Assembly: GCA_949297285.1 (NCBI GenBank)
Contig: CASFRL010000103.1
Coordinates: forward strand, 1 to 50,851
Source: an uncultured Bacteroidales bacterium
GTDB lineage: Bacteria; Bacteroidota; Bacteroidia; Bacteroidales; Coprobacteraceae
DNA: 50,851 nucleotides
Direction of reading: 5' to 3'
Positions within the stretch are counted from its first letter, which is position 1, and each line of letters begins with the position of its first letter. The notes under the pieces are model-generated. The model searched no databases. It saw nothing but the letters and a program-made list of their open reading frames with translations, and was not told where the DNA came from. Shown here in pieces: positions 1 through 9,207 of the stretch. The position numbers and the translations under genes were made by a program.

Positions 1-348
1 GTAAATGACGTACCACTCATCCTTCCCCGGAATTTGGATTACCGAATGATGCCCGGCTCCGGTTGCTACATGTTCATCTTGCTGCAATATTTTTCTGATG
101 CGCTTAAACGGCCCGAATGGAGAATCAGAGATTGCATAAGCAACCCAATACCTACCGTATTGATCGTTATTCTGGATATTCCGACAAGGTAGTATATATT
201 CATTACCATATACAATTGCTCCAAGATCGGCATACTTCCCGGAGAAAATAGGATTTCCATTTGTTTTTTCCTTTTTTTGAGAGAAAGCCGAGATCGATAT
301 GCAACAGCGAAGATACAATAAAAAAATTTTTCTTGAGATTATACACAT
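1..348 (-). pseudogene. Internally deleted GH43-family glycosidase (runs off the left edge)
   Basis: The frame from an ATG at 348 is open to the window edge. It starts with a signal-peptide-like stretch ending in ISISAFSQ, then NPIFSGKYAD, which resembles the N-terminal blade of GH43 proteins (usually NPIFPGWYADP). About 35 residues later it continues directly with WVAYAISDSPFGPFK and ATGAGHHSVIQIPGKDEWYV, motifs that in full-length GH43 enzymes lie some 200 residues further on. The middle of the five-bladed propeller, including the expected catalytic acid Glu, is therefore missing, while the reading frame is intact across the join. An alternative ATG at 418 overlaps the GH92 stop but is in another frame, leads into a hydrophobic stretch and ends at 203, so the original start may also be damaged. 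It lies just downstream of the GH92 gene and was probably co-transcribed with it. A short but expressed protein cannot be excluded. Confidence 0.7.
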
Positions 349-407
349 TATAAATCGATAAAACGACAGCCATACATACATTCAAAATTTTTCGCATCAT
401 TAAACTA

Positions 408-2675
408 TTATTTTTCATTACTCAACGAATAGGGATAATCTTTTTTCTCGATTCCCCGTTGTTTATTCGGCTCATCACTCATCTCATAATCGATCACTGC
501 CCCTTGTTTCAGTCGGGAATAAGAAAACCACGTAGGGCTATACTCCTTCCCGTCGATTTTGATCTTTTTTATATAGCGATTCTCTTTAGAAACTTGGGGA
601 GCATTCAGAATTAGCTTTTTACCGTTCTCGAGGGTGATGGTCATTTTCTCGAACAATGGCGTACCGATTACATATTGGTCGGTACCCGGGCATACCGGAT
701 AAAATCCCATGGCCGAAAAGACATACCATGCCGATGTCTGGCCGTTATCCTCATCACCGCAATAACCGTCGGGGGTTGCCATATACATCCGATCCATTAC
801 CTCCCGTATCCAATATTGGGCTTTCCAAGGCTCTCCGGCATAATTATAGAGATACAACATGTGCTGTATGGGTTGATTTCCGTGTGCATAATTTCCCATA
901 TTCATGATCTGCATCTCTTTGATTTCATGAATACAAAATCCATAATAGCTGTCGTCATATATAGGCGGAACGACAAATACCGAATCGAGCATTTGGACAA
1001 ACGTTTTTTCGCCCCCCATCAAATCGATGAGTCCCTGTATGTCATGAAAAACGCTCCAGGTATAATGCCAACTGTTTCCTTCTGTAAAGGCATCGCCCCA
1101 TTTATAAGGATTGAACGGCGTTTGGAAAGAACCGTCTTGATTTCTTCCCCGCATCAGATTATGGCTTTTATCAAATACATTTTTATAATTGAGGCTGCGC
1201 TTGCGAAAGAGTTCGACTTCATCTTTTGGACGGTCTAATTTCTTTGCCATCTGCATAATGCACCAATCATCGTATGCATATTCAAGTGTGCGGGCAACAT
1301 TTTCGGGAATCTTTACATCATAAGGAATGTATCCGAGTTTATTATAATAATCGGCTCCCCATCTTCCGGTCGAAGGGATATCGGGATGCACCTTGTCCGT
1401 AGCATTCAACAATGCATCATAAAGGGTCTCGCTATATGCTGTGCCTATTCCTTTCAAGAACGCGTCAGCCACCACCGATGCCGAATTATTCCCGACCATA
1501 CAGAAGCGATGTCCCGGACTTGCCCATTCGGGAAGGAAGCCGCTTTCTTTATAGGTATTTGCCAATCCGGCCTGTATTTCTTCATTAACCGAAGGATACA
1601 CCAAGTTCAAAAACGGGAACAATGCCCTGAACGTATCCCAAAAACCGGTATCGGTATAGAGAAAACCTTTTTTTACTCCGCCTTTGTAAGGACTATAATG
1701 AACCGGTTCTCCTTGTGCATTTATCTCATAAAATTTACGCGGGAACAATACCGAACGGTAAAAGCAAGAATAAAACGTGCGATACTGATCGACCGATCCG
1801 CCTTCGACCCGGATTCTCCCCAATACATCATTCCACCGCTCTTTCCCGTCTTTTTTTATCTGCTCAAAATTTCTATTTCCCAGTTCTTTTGCATTAATCC
1901 AGGCTTGATCGAACGATATAAAAGAAGAACTTACTTTGGCATGAACCGCTTGTCCCCTACGGGTCTTGAATCGGATAATCGCCCCGACATGATTTGCGGC
2001 AAGCTCTTTTTCACCAGAGACGATCTTGTTGTCGCTCCAAATATCGGACGAGGCAAAAGGGGTATCGAACGTAATCACAAAATAGTTTTTAAAGTCTGGA
2101 GCAACACCTCCCGAGTTTTTGGTCGTATATCCTATTACGGTTTTTCGTTCGGGGATCACTTTTATGTATGAACCATTATCGAAAGCATCGATGACGACAC
2201 AAGAGCTATCATTTTCGGGGAACGTAAAACGAAACATCGCGGCACGTTCGGTCGGCGTCAGTTCTGTCGTGATATCATGATCGGCAAGATATACACTATA
2301 ATAATAGGGTGTAGCAACCTCCGCCTTATGTGAAAACCAACTTGCCCGCTGTTCTTGATCTATTTTACAACCGGTTACAGGCATTATGGAAAATTGGCCA
2401 TAATCATTTATCCACGGACTGGGCTGGTGAGTTTGCTTAAAGCCTCGTATCTTGTCAGCGGTATAAACATACGCCCATCCGTCTCCCATTTCTCCCGTTT
2501 GAGGAGTCCAAAAATTCATTCCCCAAGGTAAAGCGACTGCCGGATATGTGTTTCCGGTCGAAAGAAGTTTCTTGGACATGCTGCCAACAAGCGGATTAAC
2601 ATAGTCGACAACGTCAACTGCAAATAGAGGTGTAGTAAACAACAAAAATAAACTTGTTATTATCGAATTTTTCAT
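408..2675 (-). CDS. GH92 alpha-mannosidase, secreted
   Basis: This 755-residue protein has an N-terminal signal peptide (cleavage after about residue 19, ...TTPLFA). The GH92 family contains calcium-dependent exo-acting alpha-mannosidases (mostly alpha-1,2 or alpha-1,3). Family features visible are the N-terminal VDYVNPLVGS and GNTYPAVALPWGMNFWTPQTG block, GFWDTFRALFPFLNLVYPS, HEIKEMQ near residue 583 with the candidate catalytic acid Glu, NYAHGNQPIQH, and GYCGDEDNGQTSAWYVFSAMGFYP near residue 634 with the acidic residues expected at the base/Ca site. Length is normal for the family. It precedes the deleted GH43 gene with about 60 nt between them. Upstream lies a stretch of gene debris rather than a recognisable operator, so how it is transcribed is unclear. 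It would trim terminal mannose from oligosaccharides in the periplasm or at the surface. Confidence 0.93.
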   Translation of the reverse strand: MKNSIITSLFLLFTTPLFAVDVVDYVNPLVGSMSKKLLSTGNTYPAVALPWGMNFWTPQTGEMGDGWAYVYTADKIRGFKQTHQPSPWINDYGQFSIMPVTGCKIDQEQRASWFSHKAEVATPYYYSVYLADHDITTELTPTERAAMFRFTFPENDSSCVVIDAFDNGSYIKVIPERKTVIGYTTKNSGGVAPDFKNYFVITFDTPFASSDIWSDNKIVSGEKELAANHVGAIIRFKTRRGQAVHAKVSSSFISFDQAWINAKELGNRNFEQIKKDGKERWNDVLGRIRVEGGSVDQYRTFYSCFYRSVLFPRKFYEINAQGEPVHYSPYKGGVKKGFLYTDTGFWDTFRALFPFLNLVYPSVNEEIQAGLANTYKESGFLPEWASPGHRFCMVGNNSASVVADAFLKGIGTAYSETLYDALLNATDKVHPDIPSTGRWGADYYNKLGYIPYDVKIPENVARTLEYAYDDWCIMQMAKKLDRPKDEVELFRKRSLNYKNVFDKSHNLMRGRNQDGSFQTPFNPYKWGDAFTEGNSWHYTWSVFHDIQGLIDLMGGEKTFVQMLDSVFVVPPIYDDSYYGFCIHEIKEMQIMNMGNYAHGNQPIQHMLYLYNYAGEPWKAQYWIREVMDRMYMATPDGYCGDEDNGQTSAWYVFSAMGFYPVCPGTDQYVIGTPLFEKMTITLENGKKLILNAPQVSKENRYIKKIKIDGKEYSPTWFSYSRLKQGAVIDYEMSDEPNKQRGIEKKDYPYSLSNEK

Positions 2676-2708
2676 GGTTCAATTTTTTTTACAATCACGA
2701 ATATATAA

Positions 2709-2903
2709 TTATCGCATAAAAAAGATCATTAATTTAGTATTAAAAGAATCAACCACCCAAATCCCAGAAAACTTATTACACTTGAAAAACAGGTCTGACA
2801 AGGGAGCGAGATTACTCTTATATTTCGATTTTGAAAGACAAAAAGGACAACCGAACAATAAAATAGATAATAAAAGTAAAACGATCCTGCTTGTGAATTT
2901 CAT
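2709..2903 (-). pseudogene. Stub of a lipoprotein-like gene
   Basis: A 64-codon frame begins with a convincing lipoprotein-type leader (MKFTSRIVLLLLSILLFGC) and then loses any recognisable domain before ending in a hydrophobic stretch. It sits between the transposase stub and the GH92 start (34 nt upstream of it). The most likely reading is the 5' end of a former secreted-protein gene whose body was deleted. A small genuine lipoprotein is possible but less likely, because the residues after the leader look random. Confidence 0.35.
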
Positions 2904-2905
2904 AA

Positions 2906-3052
2906 TTAATAAATAAGGACTATTTTACAATCATAAAAATAGTGTTGCATGGGGCTTTTTACATCGGCTTTTGTCTTGAACTGGCTAAGAAATTCTTTGC
3001 TGAACACTTCATCGGGCACTATTTGATTCTTTTCTTTCATAATCTTCTTCAT
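2906..3052 (-). mobile_element. Truncated IS256-family (mutator-type) transposase N-terminus
   Basis: A 48-codon frame from an ATG at 3052 contains EVFSKEFLSQFKTKADV, which matches the N-terminal block of IS256-family transposases in Bacteroidales (typically ...FLSQFKT..DVSKFLKQLHAQ). After ADV the similarity stops and the frame closes within about 17 residues, so only about 8 percent of a normal ~400-residue transposase remains. No DDE catalytic residues are present. The sequence upstream of the ATG to about 3114 may be the old left end of the element, but I could not identify paired terminal repeats. Basis: recollection of the family motif, not a search. Confidence 0.6.
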
Positions 3053-3115
3053 TTTGCAAATGTATAAAATAAAAAATACGAGACTCTAATTTATACAAAA
3101 TATTTTATAGTGCCC

Positions 3116-3155
3116 AATAAATAAAAAGAGCGTATCATAAGAATTTGATACGCTC
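3116..3155 (-). terminator. Rho-independent terminator of the CE7 esterase gene
   Basis: A perfect 10-bp stem (GAGCGTATCA at 3128-3137 with TGATACGCTC at 3146-3155) with an 8-nt loop is followed, in the minus direction, by a T-rich tract (TTTTTATTTATT). It lies about 100 nt beyond the CE7 stop. Confidence 0.85.
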
Positions 3156-3253
3156 CTTTTCATATTTAATCTTTACAATCAACAACTTTTCGGTGCATCC
3201 ATTTTAGCTCTTGATACACCCTCTTATTTTATTTAATGCAATTATTTATCGTA

Positions 3254-4543
3254 TTATTGTTTTTTCAGCAATTTCATTCCCCAAGCATTTGCTTTATTCC
3301 ATTGTTCCGGGAAAGTCCAATGCTCGGTCTGAGGCACAACAAACAATTCTTTAGGTGCTGTAATTACATTGATTGCAGAATAAACGCTCGTCGGAGGACA
3401 AACCATATCGTTGTAACCGAACGAATAGAATCCGGGAACTTTTATTTGACGTGCAAAGTTTACGACATCATAGTAGGATGCAACTTTTACTTTTTGATCC
3501 AACACCGATTTAGGAATATTGGTGTTGAACAGATGCGGCCACCCTCCGGCTCTGCCATGCAAATATCCGGTCATATCGGAAAGGGCAGGATAATAACAGA
3601 TCAGCCCTTTTATACGACTATCCAATCCGGCTGTGATAATTGACAAGGCTCCACCTTGACTTCCGCCTTCTACGATGATATTCTCTCCATCGAACTTATC
3701 TAAGCTGAATATATAATCTACAGCTCGAACACAGCCCAGATAAACTCGTTTATAATAGATTTTATCTGCATTGTCCCAGTCTGAATAGAAATATTCTCTC
3801 AATGCACCGTTTCTCAAATCTTCATATACCTGCTCTTTCATGGTAACAGGAATGCCATGAATTCCTATTTCGAATGTAATCACGCCATTGGCGGCATTAT
3901 AAACATCTCCGTTATAAGAACGCACTCCGGCTCCGGGCACTCTTAACAAGGCAGGATATTTTCCCGGAGCTTTAGGAACGGCAAGAATCCCGTACAAACG
4001 AGATCCCCACTTGTAATTCTGGATACTGACTTCATAAACATTTACCTTTTCCGTGCACCGTTCGGGCAATAAAGTCATTTTCGGGTCCATCGGTATTTTT
4101 GCATTTTCAGCTTTTGCTTTATTCCAGAAGTCAAGGAAATCATTCGGATAGCTGACTGTCGGTTCAATTTTTTCGGGTTCAAATCCGGCTGTGGCAAGAC
4201 CGGTATATTCTTTTCCATCATAAGAGGCCTTAACAATGCAACGCAGGAATCCTGAAGTTTTCATCGTACCGGCGTTGATTTTTCCTGTTCCGTCTTTCAG
4301 GGTAAGCGTTTTTGTTTCAAAAGGACGCATCATATCATACGAAAGCTCATATTTAATTTCAGCATCAGGAAGCGGCACATTATTTTTATATACACCAACA
4401 TTGAACTTCACCTTATCTCCTACTTTATATAACCAATCGGGATTATCCGGAGATACAGATACTTGAATTAGCTGCACTTTAGGCTGTGCAAACGCGATTG
4501 ATGTTCCAATCAACAGGAAGCATAATAATAAAATCTTCTTCAT
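3254..4543 (-). CDS. CE7-family acetyl (xylan) esterase, secreted
   Basis: This 429-residue alpha/beta-hydrolase has a signal peptide (MKKILLLCFLLIGTSIAFAQ) and a small N-terminal beta-domain of about 110 residues (VQLIQVSVSPDNPDWLYKVG...), followed by the AXE1/CE7 domain. The catalytic triad is visible: Ser295 in GGSQGG, Asp379 in GYNDMVCPP and His408 in QTEHWT. CE7 enzymes deacetylate short acetylated oligosaccharides and are multimeric. The gene is monocistronic, with a GTAC-repeat operator 110 bp upstream of the ATG and a terminator downstream. Its job in this PUL is probably removal of O-acetyl groups so that exo-glycosidases can act. Confidence 0.92.
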   Translation of the reverse strand: MKKILLLCFLLIGTSIAFAQPKVQLIQVSVSPDNPDWLYKVGDKVKFNVGVYKNNVPLPDAEIKYELSYDMMRPFETKTLTLKDGTGKINAGTMKTSGFLRCIVKASYDGKEYTGLATAGFEPEKIEPTVSYPNDFLDFWNKAKAENAKIPMDPKMTLLPERCTEKVNVYEVSIQNYKWGSRLYGILAVPKAPGKYPALLRVPGAGVRSYNGDVYNAANGVITFEIGIHGIPVTMKEQVYEDLRNGALREYFYSDWDNADKIYYKRVYLGCVRAVDYIFSLDKFDGENIIVEGGSQGGALSIITAGLDSRIKGLICYYPALSDMTGYLHGRAGGWPHLFNTNIPKSVLDQKVKVASYYDVVNFARQIKVPGFYSFGYNDMVCPPTSVYSAINVITAPKELFVVPQTEHWTFPEQWNKANAWGMKLLKKQ

Positions 4544-4613
4544 GGTTGTAAAATAAAATTTATACTAATGATGACTATGTTTCGACAGCAAGAATTAAAA
4601 TATCGAAAGCATG

Positions 4614-4678
4614 CAAATATTGAGATTATAGAGAAATTACTTATTTAATTTCGTACACAAATAATTTGATTTAGTACA
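4614..4678 (-). promoter_or_regulatory. Putative HTCS operator plus -7 box, site A (CE7 esterase)
   Basis: Two GTACA half-sites at 4653-4657 and 4674-4678 are exactly 21 bp apart (two helical turns) with an A/T core AAATAATTTGA. Exactly 35 nt separate the proximal GTAC from CAAA at 4614-4617, which reads TTTG on the minus strand within AATATTTG, one mismatch from the Bacteroidetes -7 box TAnnTTTG. The same geometry recurs at 14575-14639 and 36626-36690. No clear -33 TTTG is present, as expected for an activator-dependent promoter. Confidence 0.7.
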
Positions 4679-4695
4679 ACCCCAATTTATATTTT

Positions 4696-4747
4696 ATAAA
4701 AAACGAGAGCCGGTTATTTTTTCTATTCCGAAACATAACCGACTCTC
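4696..4747 (-). terminator. Rho-independent terminator of the HTCS gene
   Basis: A 13-bp stem (4705-4717 with 4735-4747, one G-U pair in the minus-strand RNA) with a 17-nt loop is followed by GTTTTTTAT in the minus direction. It lies 26 nt beyond the HTCS stop and insulates it from the CE7 promoter. Confidence 0.85.
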
Positions 4748-4772
4748 TGCCAATTCGACTATTTTATAACCG

Positions 4773-7700
4773 TCAACTGCTTTTCTTCTTAAATTCTGTG
4801 GGAGATATGCCATAATGCTTTTTAAAGCATACACTAAAATATCCGGCGTCACTAAATCCTGTTTGATAAGCGACTTCGGCAATTGTCATTTGTGTATCTT
4901 CCAAAAGTTGAGCACTCCGTTTAAGGCGCATATCCAATATAAATTCCTTTATGCTCATACCCGTTATCTCGTTGATCTTGCGATATAGCAGAGTACGGCT
5001 TCCGCCCATGTCGGAGACAAAAGCCTCGACATTATATTCCGGATTATCAATATTTTTTTCTACAAATCCTATTGCTTTCTTCAGTAAATCCTCATCGATC
5101 GATGAAAATGTTATTCGAGAAGGTTCTGCTACGATTTTCTTGCTATAATGCTCTTTTAATAACTCCCGACTTTTTATCAGATTTTTTACCTGTTCTTTCA
5201 AGAAATTTATATCAAATGGCTTTTCGATAAAAATATCGGCGCCATCTTTCAGACTCTGTACTTTATGTTCCGGATTATTTCCCAATGCCGATATAATAAT
5301 GATAGGGATATGACTTGTTTTTATATCTAATTTCAACATTTTCGAAAGTTCAAATCCGTCCATTTTAGGCATCATTAAATCGGTTATAATAACTTGCGGA
5401 TTTATACGATGGACTAAATTGATACCTTCTTCTCCATTAGATGCGACATAAACATTGTAATATGCAGACAGTTCTTTCTCCATATATTTTCTTAAATCGG
5501 CACTATCTTCAACAATGACGATATCATAAGTTTTCCGTTTATTGGATCCAGATTCTTCCGTGTTTTCTTCTACGTTTACATCTATATTTTTCAACTCGGA
5601 CAAGGTATAGGCATACGTAAAGGCTTTCTCTCCAATACCTTTACTCTGTACTTTAGAAAATGGGATAACGACACGGAAAGAGACTCTCTTGTTTGATGAG
5701 TCTAAAATAATATTTCCTTTCAGGGCTTCAACCAACTCTTTTACAATAGAAAGCCCCAATCCCGTACTATTTTCGAAAACAGGAATCTTATCGGATAATC
5801 TCGAAAACGACTTGAATAATTTATGTTTCTGATCATCATTAATTTCAACTCCCGTATTCACAACCTCGATAGAGACACATTCTACATTATTCTTTTCGAT
5901 CGGATATGATTTTTCCAAAGCAATGCAATCCTCTTCGTTAGCTAAATTCACATTCAAAGTGACACTCTCTCCCTCAGGTGAATACTTAATTGCATTTGAG
6001 ATAAGATTGAACAATATTTTCTCGATAATATCATAATCGAAATAAACAAGTAAATTCGGCTTAAACGCCATAAAATTTGTAGCTAAAAATTTACGTTCGG
6101 CATAGGGTTCAAATAAAGAAAATATATCCTTAATATATTTTATCAAATCACCTTGCTGAGGATTCAACGTAATTTTTTTGCTTTCGATCTCCCTGAACTG
6201 TAACAGCTGACTGATCATCCGTTGTATTTTTATGACATTCCGTTCTATCAAATGCACATATTTTACTCCTGACGCATCATCCGGCAGCGTGCTCTTCAGC
6301 TGGCTTAACGGGTTTAATATCAAAGTCAACGGAGTTTTAAGGTCATGCGATATATTGGTAAAGAAATCGGTTCTCAACTGTATCAGCTCATTCATCTTCT
6401 GCTCTTTTATCTGTTCTAATTTAAGTCGATGGTCAAAGATTTTCTTATTTGCATACAACTTGTATATAATAACGATGAAAGAGATCAAGAGCAGAAAATA
6501 GAGAACAAATGCCCAAGGCGAAAACCATGGGGCCGGTTTTATCTCAAAATCCAAGGAAGTTATCTGTTTTCCCCATAATCCATCATTATTGGCCGCTTTG
6601 AGTTCTAACGTATAAGACCCGGGAGTCAAATTCGAGAATTGCACAAATCGCTGTTCTAAAGGCAATACCTGCCACTCTTCATATCCTGTTCCACCGATCA
6701 GTCGATATGCAAATCTATTTTTAAACGAATTCAGGTAGCTATCGCACGAAAAATATATACGCAAATGCGACTGATCATAAGATAATGTAATATGATCATC
6801 CGGGAAACGATTTACACCCATAACAGAAATATCCCGTTTCAAGATAGTGCCATCGTCAGGCTTGATGCTATTGTTATTTATTTGGAAATCGGTAAAAAAG
6901 ACTTTCGGCTCCTGCATATTCTGGTAGATATTACGAGGATTAAACAATACAAAGCCTTTTGTTCCTCCAAAAACGATTTCACCAGCAGAGGTTCTGAAAC
7001 ACGACCTGGGGTAGAACGACCCTATTCTTTCCATATCGAAAATATCGACTTTTTTAAAGCGATTTTTTTCTCGTTCATAGTAATATACCCCATCATCTGT
7101 GCTCATCCAGATATTATCCGAAGAGAGTTCTTCCACAATACCAAAAACGATTTTAGGGGCAAAACCTTGGGCTGCACCGATATTTTCATATGTTCCGTTC
7201 GATCTCAAGATGTTTATTCCACCGCCCATTGTTCCAAGCCAAAGTTCCGAATTCTTGGTTTTTTCAAAACAGATCAGATTATTTACAGAATAGGGGACAT
7301 CTTTGATGTAATACCGTCTTTCGATCTTCTTGGTCTTCACATCCATTACATAGATTCCCCGATGAGAAAACAGCCAGATTTTGCCTTGGTTGTCGCGGTG
7401 TATCCGTTCGATCGAGATATCATCCAAAATTGTTCCATTAATATCGATTAAGGCTATTTGTCTGACTTTTCCCGTTTTCAAATCTTTGTAATAAAGAGTT
7501 TCTTCCGGATTCGAAACCCAAATTCCCGAATCGGCTTCTAACGCGAAATCATATACACTCATCTGCTGAGTATAATTATTAGGATCATATATGTTCATGT
7601 CTTTGAACTGACGACTGGAAAGACAATATTCCATGATTCCTCCATTATACGCAGCAATCCGCACACATTCTTTGCGATTGTCAAAAAACATCGCTTTAAT

Positions 7701-8849
7701 CAGGTCATAATTTATGCCTCCTCCATCCGAATGAGTGTAATAAGAGAATGTATCGTTTTCCCGGTTCCAAATATTTATTCCTCCCCCTTCGGTTCCGATC
7801 CATAAATTACCGAATTTATCTTCGGCAAAACAACTGACAATAGAATTATTCAACTGTCTGTATAGCTGTGATTTATAGACGATATGACTTTCTATAAAAT
7901 TTAAATATCCCAGTTTCCCGCCAAAGGTACCGATCCAAACGCCGCCATCTGCATCCGGATAAATAGACCAGATAGAATTGTGGGGCAAAGAATACATATC
8001 GCCCAACTTTGATTGCAAAAGAGTCAATTCTTCGGTTCGAGGATCGATCAACAAGAGTCCGTTCTGAGTACCAACCCATAGGATTCCATATTTGTCAACA
8101 TACATGTGCTTTAAATCACTCAGGTCTTCATTGTTGATCGTGTATTTCCGTTTGATATTCCCGTTCTTATCCAATCGGTACAATCCCGGATTCGTTAACA
8201 CAAAAAAATCATCCCCATAGCCAATCATTTGCCTCATAAATCGGATATTGTCTTTCAACGTGGCAAACAATTGAGGTTTTTTCATCTCCCGATTCAACCT
8301 GTATATATTGTCTCCGTCAGCAAAATATACATATCCATTTACGTAACTCAACCCGGACAATCCTTTTTTAGGTTGATAGGGATGAAGGGTAAGCCGAAGC
8401 TTTTCGGAATAAAAGAATGTTTCAATTCGTTCGTTCCTCAAAATCCACATCAAACCATCGGGCTCTTGTACCACAGAGTTATTTATATCGCCATCGATAA
8501 TCTGGCTGAATTGAGAGGTACTGTAATTAAACAGCAACAACCCTTGATCGGTAACGACAAAAAGTCGTTTGTCTTTATCGGTAAATACACTTTTATAGTT
8601 CCATGGTGTACGGGGAAAAAGCCGGGCGACATATTGATCCATTTGACTGAACGAATTACCGTCGTACATAAACAAGGCATCCCGACCATTATACCAAATG
8701 CGTCCGATACTGTCTTTTGTAATCCCCATTATGCCATGATAATAATGGGTAGCCGGAATCGTATGAAACCGATACCGCGATATATCGATTGCCCATATCT
8801 CACAAAAAACAAACAGGAATGCACATACAAAAAAACAATATTTTTTCAT
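4773..8849 (-). CDS. Hybrid two-component system sensor/regulator (HTCS) with AraC output
   Basis: This 1358-residue regulator (from the ATG at 8849) has the complete HTCS order: signal peptide; periplasmic two-component-regulator propeller repeats (roughly residues 25-700, many VWIGT.GGGIN / LWVGTQNGL-type blades); Y_Y_Y domain (about 710-770); one membrane span (PWAFVLYFLLLISFIVIIYKLY, about 775-798); HisKA with His835 in SHDLKTP; HATPase_c with NLISNAIKYSPEG and STGLGLSIVKEL; receiver domain with Asp1157 in ITDLMMPKMDG; and a C-terminal AraC helix-turn-helix (about 1255-1355, FSDAGYFSVCFKKHYGISPTEF). HTCS proteins sense a PUL-specific oligosaccharide in the periplasm and activate the PUL directly. 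It is monocistronic with its own terminator. Its likely operators are the three GTAC direct repeats in this window. None lies before its own gene, so autoregulation through that motif is not supported. Confidence 0.96.
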   Translation of the reverse strand: MKKYCFFVCAFLFVFCEIWAIDISRYRFHTIPATHYYHGIMGITKDSIGRIWYNGRDALFMYDGNSFSQMDQYVARLFPRTPWNYKSVFTDKDKRLFVVTDQGLLLFNYSTSQFSQIIDGDINNSVVQEPDGLMWILRNERIETFFYSEKLRLTLHPYQPKKGLSGLSYVNGYVYFADGDNIYRLNREMKKPQLFATLKDNIRFMRQMIGYGDDFFVLTNPGLYRLDKNGNIKRKYTINNEDLSDLKHMYVDKYGILWVGTQNGLLLIDPRTEELTLLQSKLGDMYSLPHNSIWSIYPDADGGVWIGTFGGKLGYLNFIESHIVYKSQLYRQLNNSIVSCFAEDKFGNLWIGTEGGGINIWNRENDTFSYYTHSDGGGINYDLIKAMFFDNRKECVRIAAYNGGIMEYCLSSRQFKDMNIYDPNNYTQQMSVYDFALEADSGIWVSNPEETLYYKDLKTGKVRQIALIDINGTILDDISIERIHRDNQGKIWLFSHRGIYVMDVKTKKIERRYYIKDVPYSVNNLICFEKTKNSELWLGTMGGGINILRSNGTYENIGAAQGFAPKIVFGIVEELSSDNIWMSTDDGVYYYEREKNRFKKVDIFDMERIGSFYPRSCFRTSAGEIVFGGTKGFVLFNPRNIYQNMQEPKVFFTDFQINNNSIKPDDGTILKRDISVMGVNRFPDDHITLSYDQSHLRIYFSCDSYLNSFKNRFAYRLIGGTGYEEWQVLPLEQRFVQFSNLTPGSYTLELKAANNDGLWGKQITSLDFEIKPAPWFSPWAFVLYFLLLISFIVIIYKLYANKKIFDHRLKLEQIKEQKMNELIQLRTDFFTNISHDLKTPLTLILNPLSQLKSTLPDDASGVKYVHLIERNVIKIQRMISQLLQFREIESKKITLNPQQGDLIKYIKDIFSLFEPYAERKFLATNFMAFKPNLLVYFDYDIIEKILFNLISNAIKYSPEGESVTLNVNLANEEDCIALEKSYPIEKNNVECVSIEVVNTGVEINDDQKHKLFKSFSRLSDKIPVFENSTGLGLSIVKELVEALKGNIILDSSNKRVSFRVVIPFSKVQSKGIGEKAFTYAYTLSELKNIDVNVEENTEESGSNKRKTYDIVIVEDSADLRKYMEKELSAYYNVYVASNGEEGINLVHRINPQVIITDLMMPKMDGFELSKMLKLDIKTSHIPIIIISALGNNPEHKVQSLKDGADIFIEKPFDINFLKEQVKNLIKSRELLKEHYSKKIVAEPSRITFSSIDEDLLKKAIGFVEKNIDNPEYNVEAFVSDMGGSRTLLYRKINEITGMSIKEFILDMRLKRSAQLLEDTQMTIAEVAYQTGFSDAGYFSVCFKKHYGISPTEFKKKSS

Positions 8850-9207
8850 CAAAAAGGTCTTTTTTTATAATATATCTATCTAGCACAAAGGGTACAGGAG
8901 CATTAAAAACAAAACATTGATCAAACCCTAAACAAATGCAAAAACTATTTATTTTTAACCCTTACAGCAATTAAATTACGCCGTAAATATATAACTTAAA
9001 AATAAACTTAGATTTAATTTCGCATAAAAATTATCCATCAGGGCTTTTTCCAATCTAAGGAATCTTCAAGATTTTGTATAAAATTCCTGTCTCTATTTAT
9101 ACGATAGCTCAACATATCTTGTTAAAAGCAATGAGATAAAAATAGATTGCTTTTAACAAGACTGCAGATCGGAAGAACTACTTTTCAACATTTCGATATT
9201 TCACCGA
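8850..9207. other. Intergenic region upstream of the HTCS gene
   Basis: The region must carry the HTCS promoter, but I see no clean TTTG-N19-TAnnTTTG. A single GTAC at 8892-8895 has no partner 21 bp away. The only strong structure is the inverted repeat at 9118-9160. No gene is visible. Confidence 0.5.
9118..9160. terminator. Perfect 15-bp inverted repeat, probable 3' end structure
   Basis: The arms 9118-9132 (CTTGTTAAAAGCAAT) and 9146-9160 are perfectly complementary around a 13-nt loop. It lies 48 nt beyond the stop of the (alpha/alpha)6 glycosidase gene, so a termination or mRNA-stabilising role is likely. A U-tract is lacking, which lowers confidence in intrinsic termination. Confidence 0.5.

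Larger units (their letters stand above)
2676..3253. other. Intergenic debris between the GH92 and CE7 genes
   Basis: This gap of nearly 580 bp contains the lipoprotein stub (2709-2903), the IS256 transposase stub (2906-3052) and the CE7 terminator (3116-3155). No GTAC-type operator like those at the other PUL promoters is visible. It looks like a site of insertion and deletion that separated GH92 from the rest of the PUL. Confidence 0.6.

Noticed and set aside
1386..2171. Long plus-strand frame inside the GH92 gene
   Set aside because: Antisense shadow of a well-supported GH92 coding sequence; no domain or start signal of its own.
2674..2916. Plus-strand 80-codon frame opposite the lipoprotein stub
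   Set aside because: Antisense to two gene remnants, no motif, no promoter or ribosome-binding signal.
6792..7451. Plus-strand frame of 219 codons inside the HTCS gene
   Set aside because: Shadow of the propeller-repeat region; protein has no recognisable motif.
8229..8870. Plus-strand frame of 213 codons at the 5' end of the HTCS gene
   Set aside because: Shadow frame; ends in sequence antisense to the HTCS leader and lacks a family motif.
8892..8895. GTAC upstream of the HTCS gene as a fourth operator
   Set aside because: There is no second GTAC 21 bp away and no TTTG at the 35-nt spacing.
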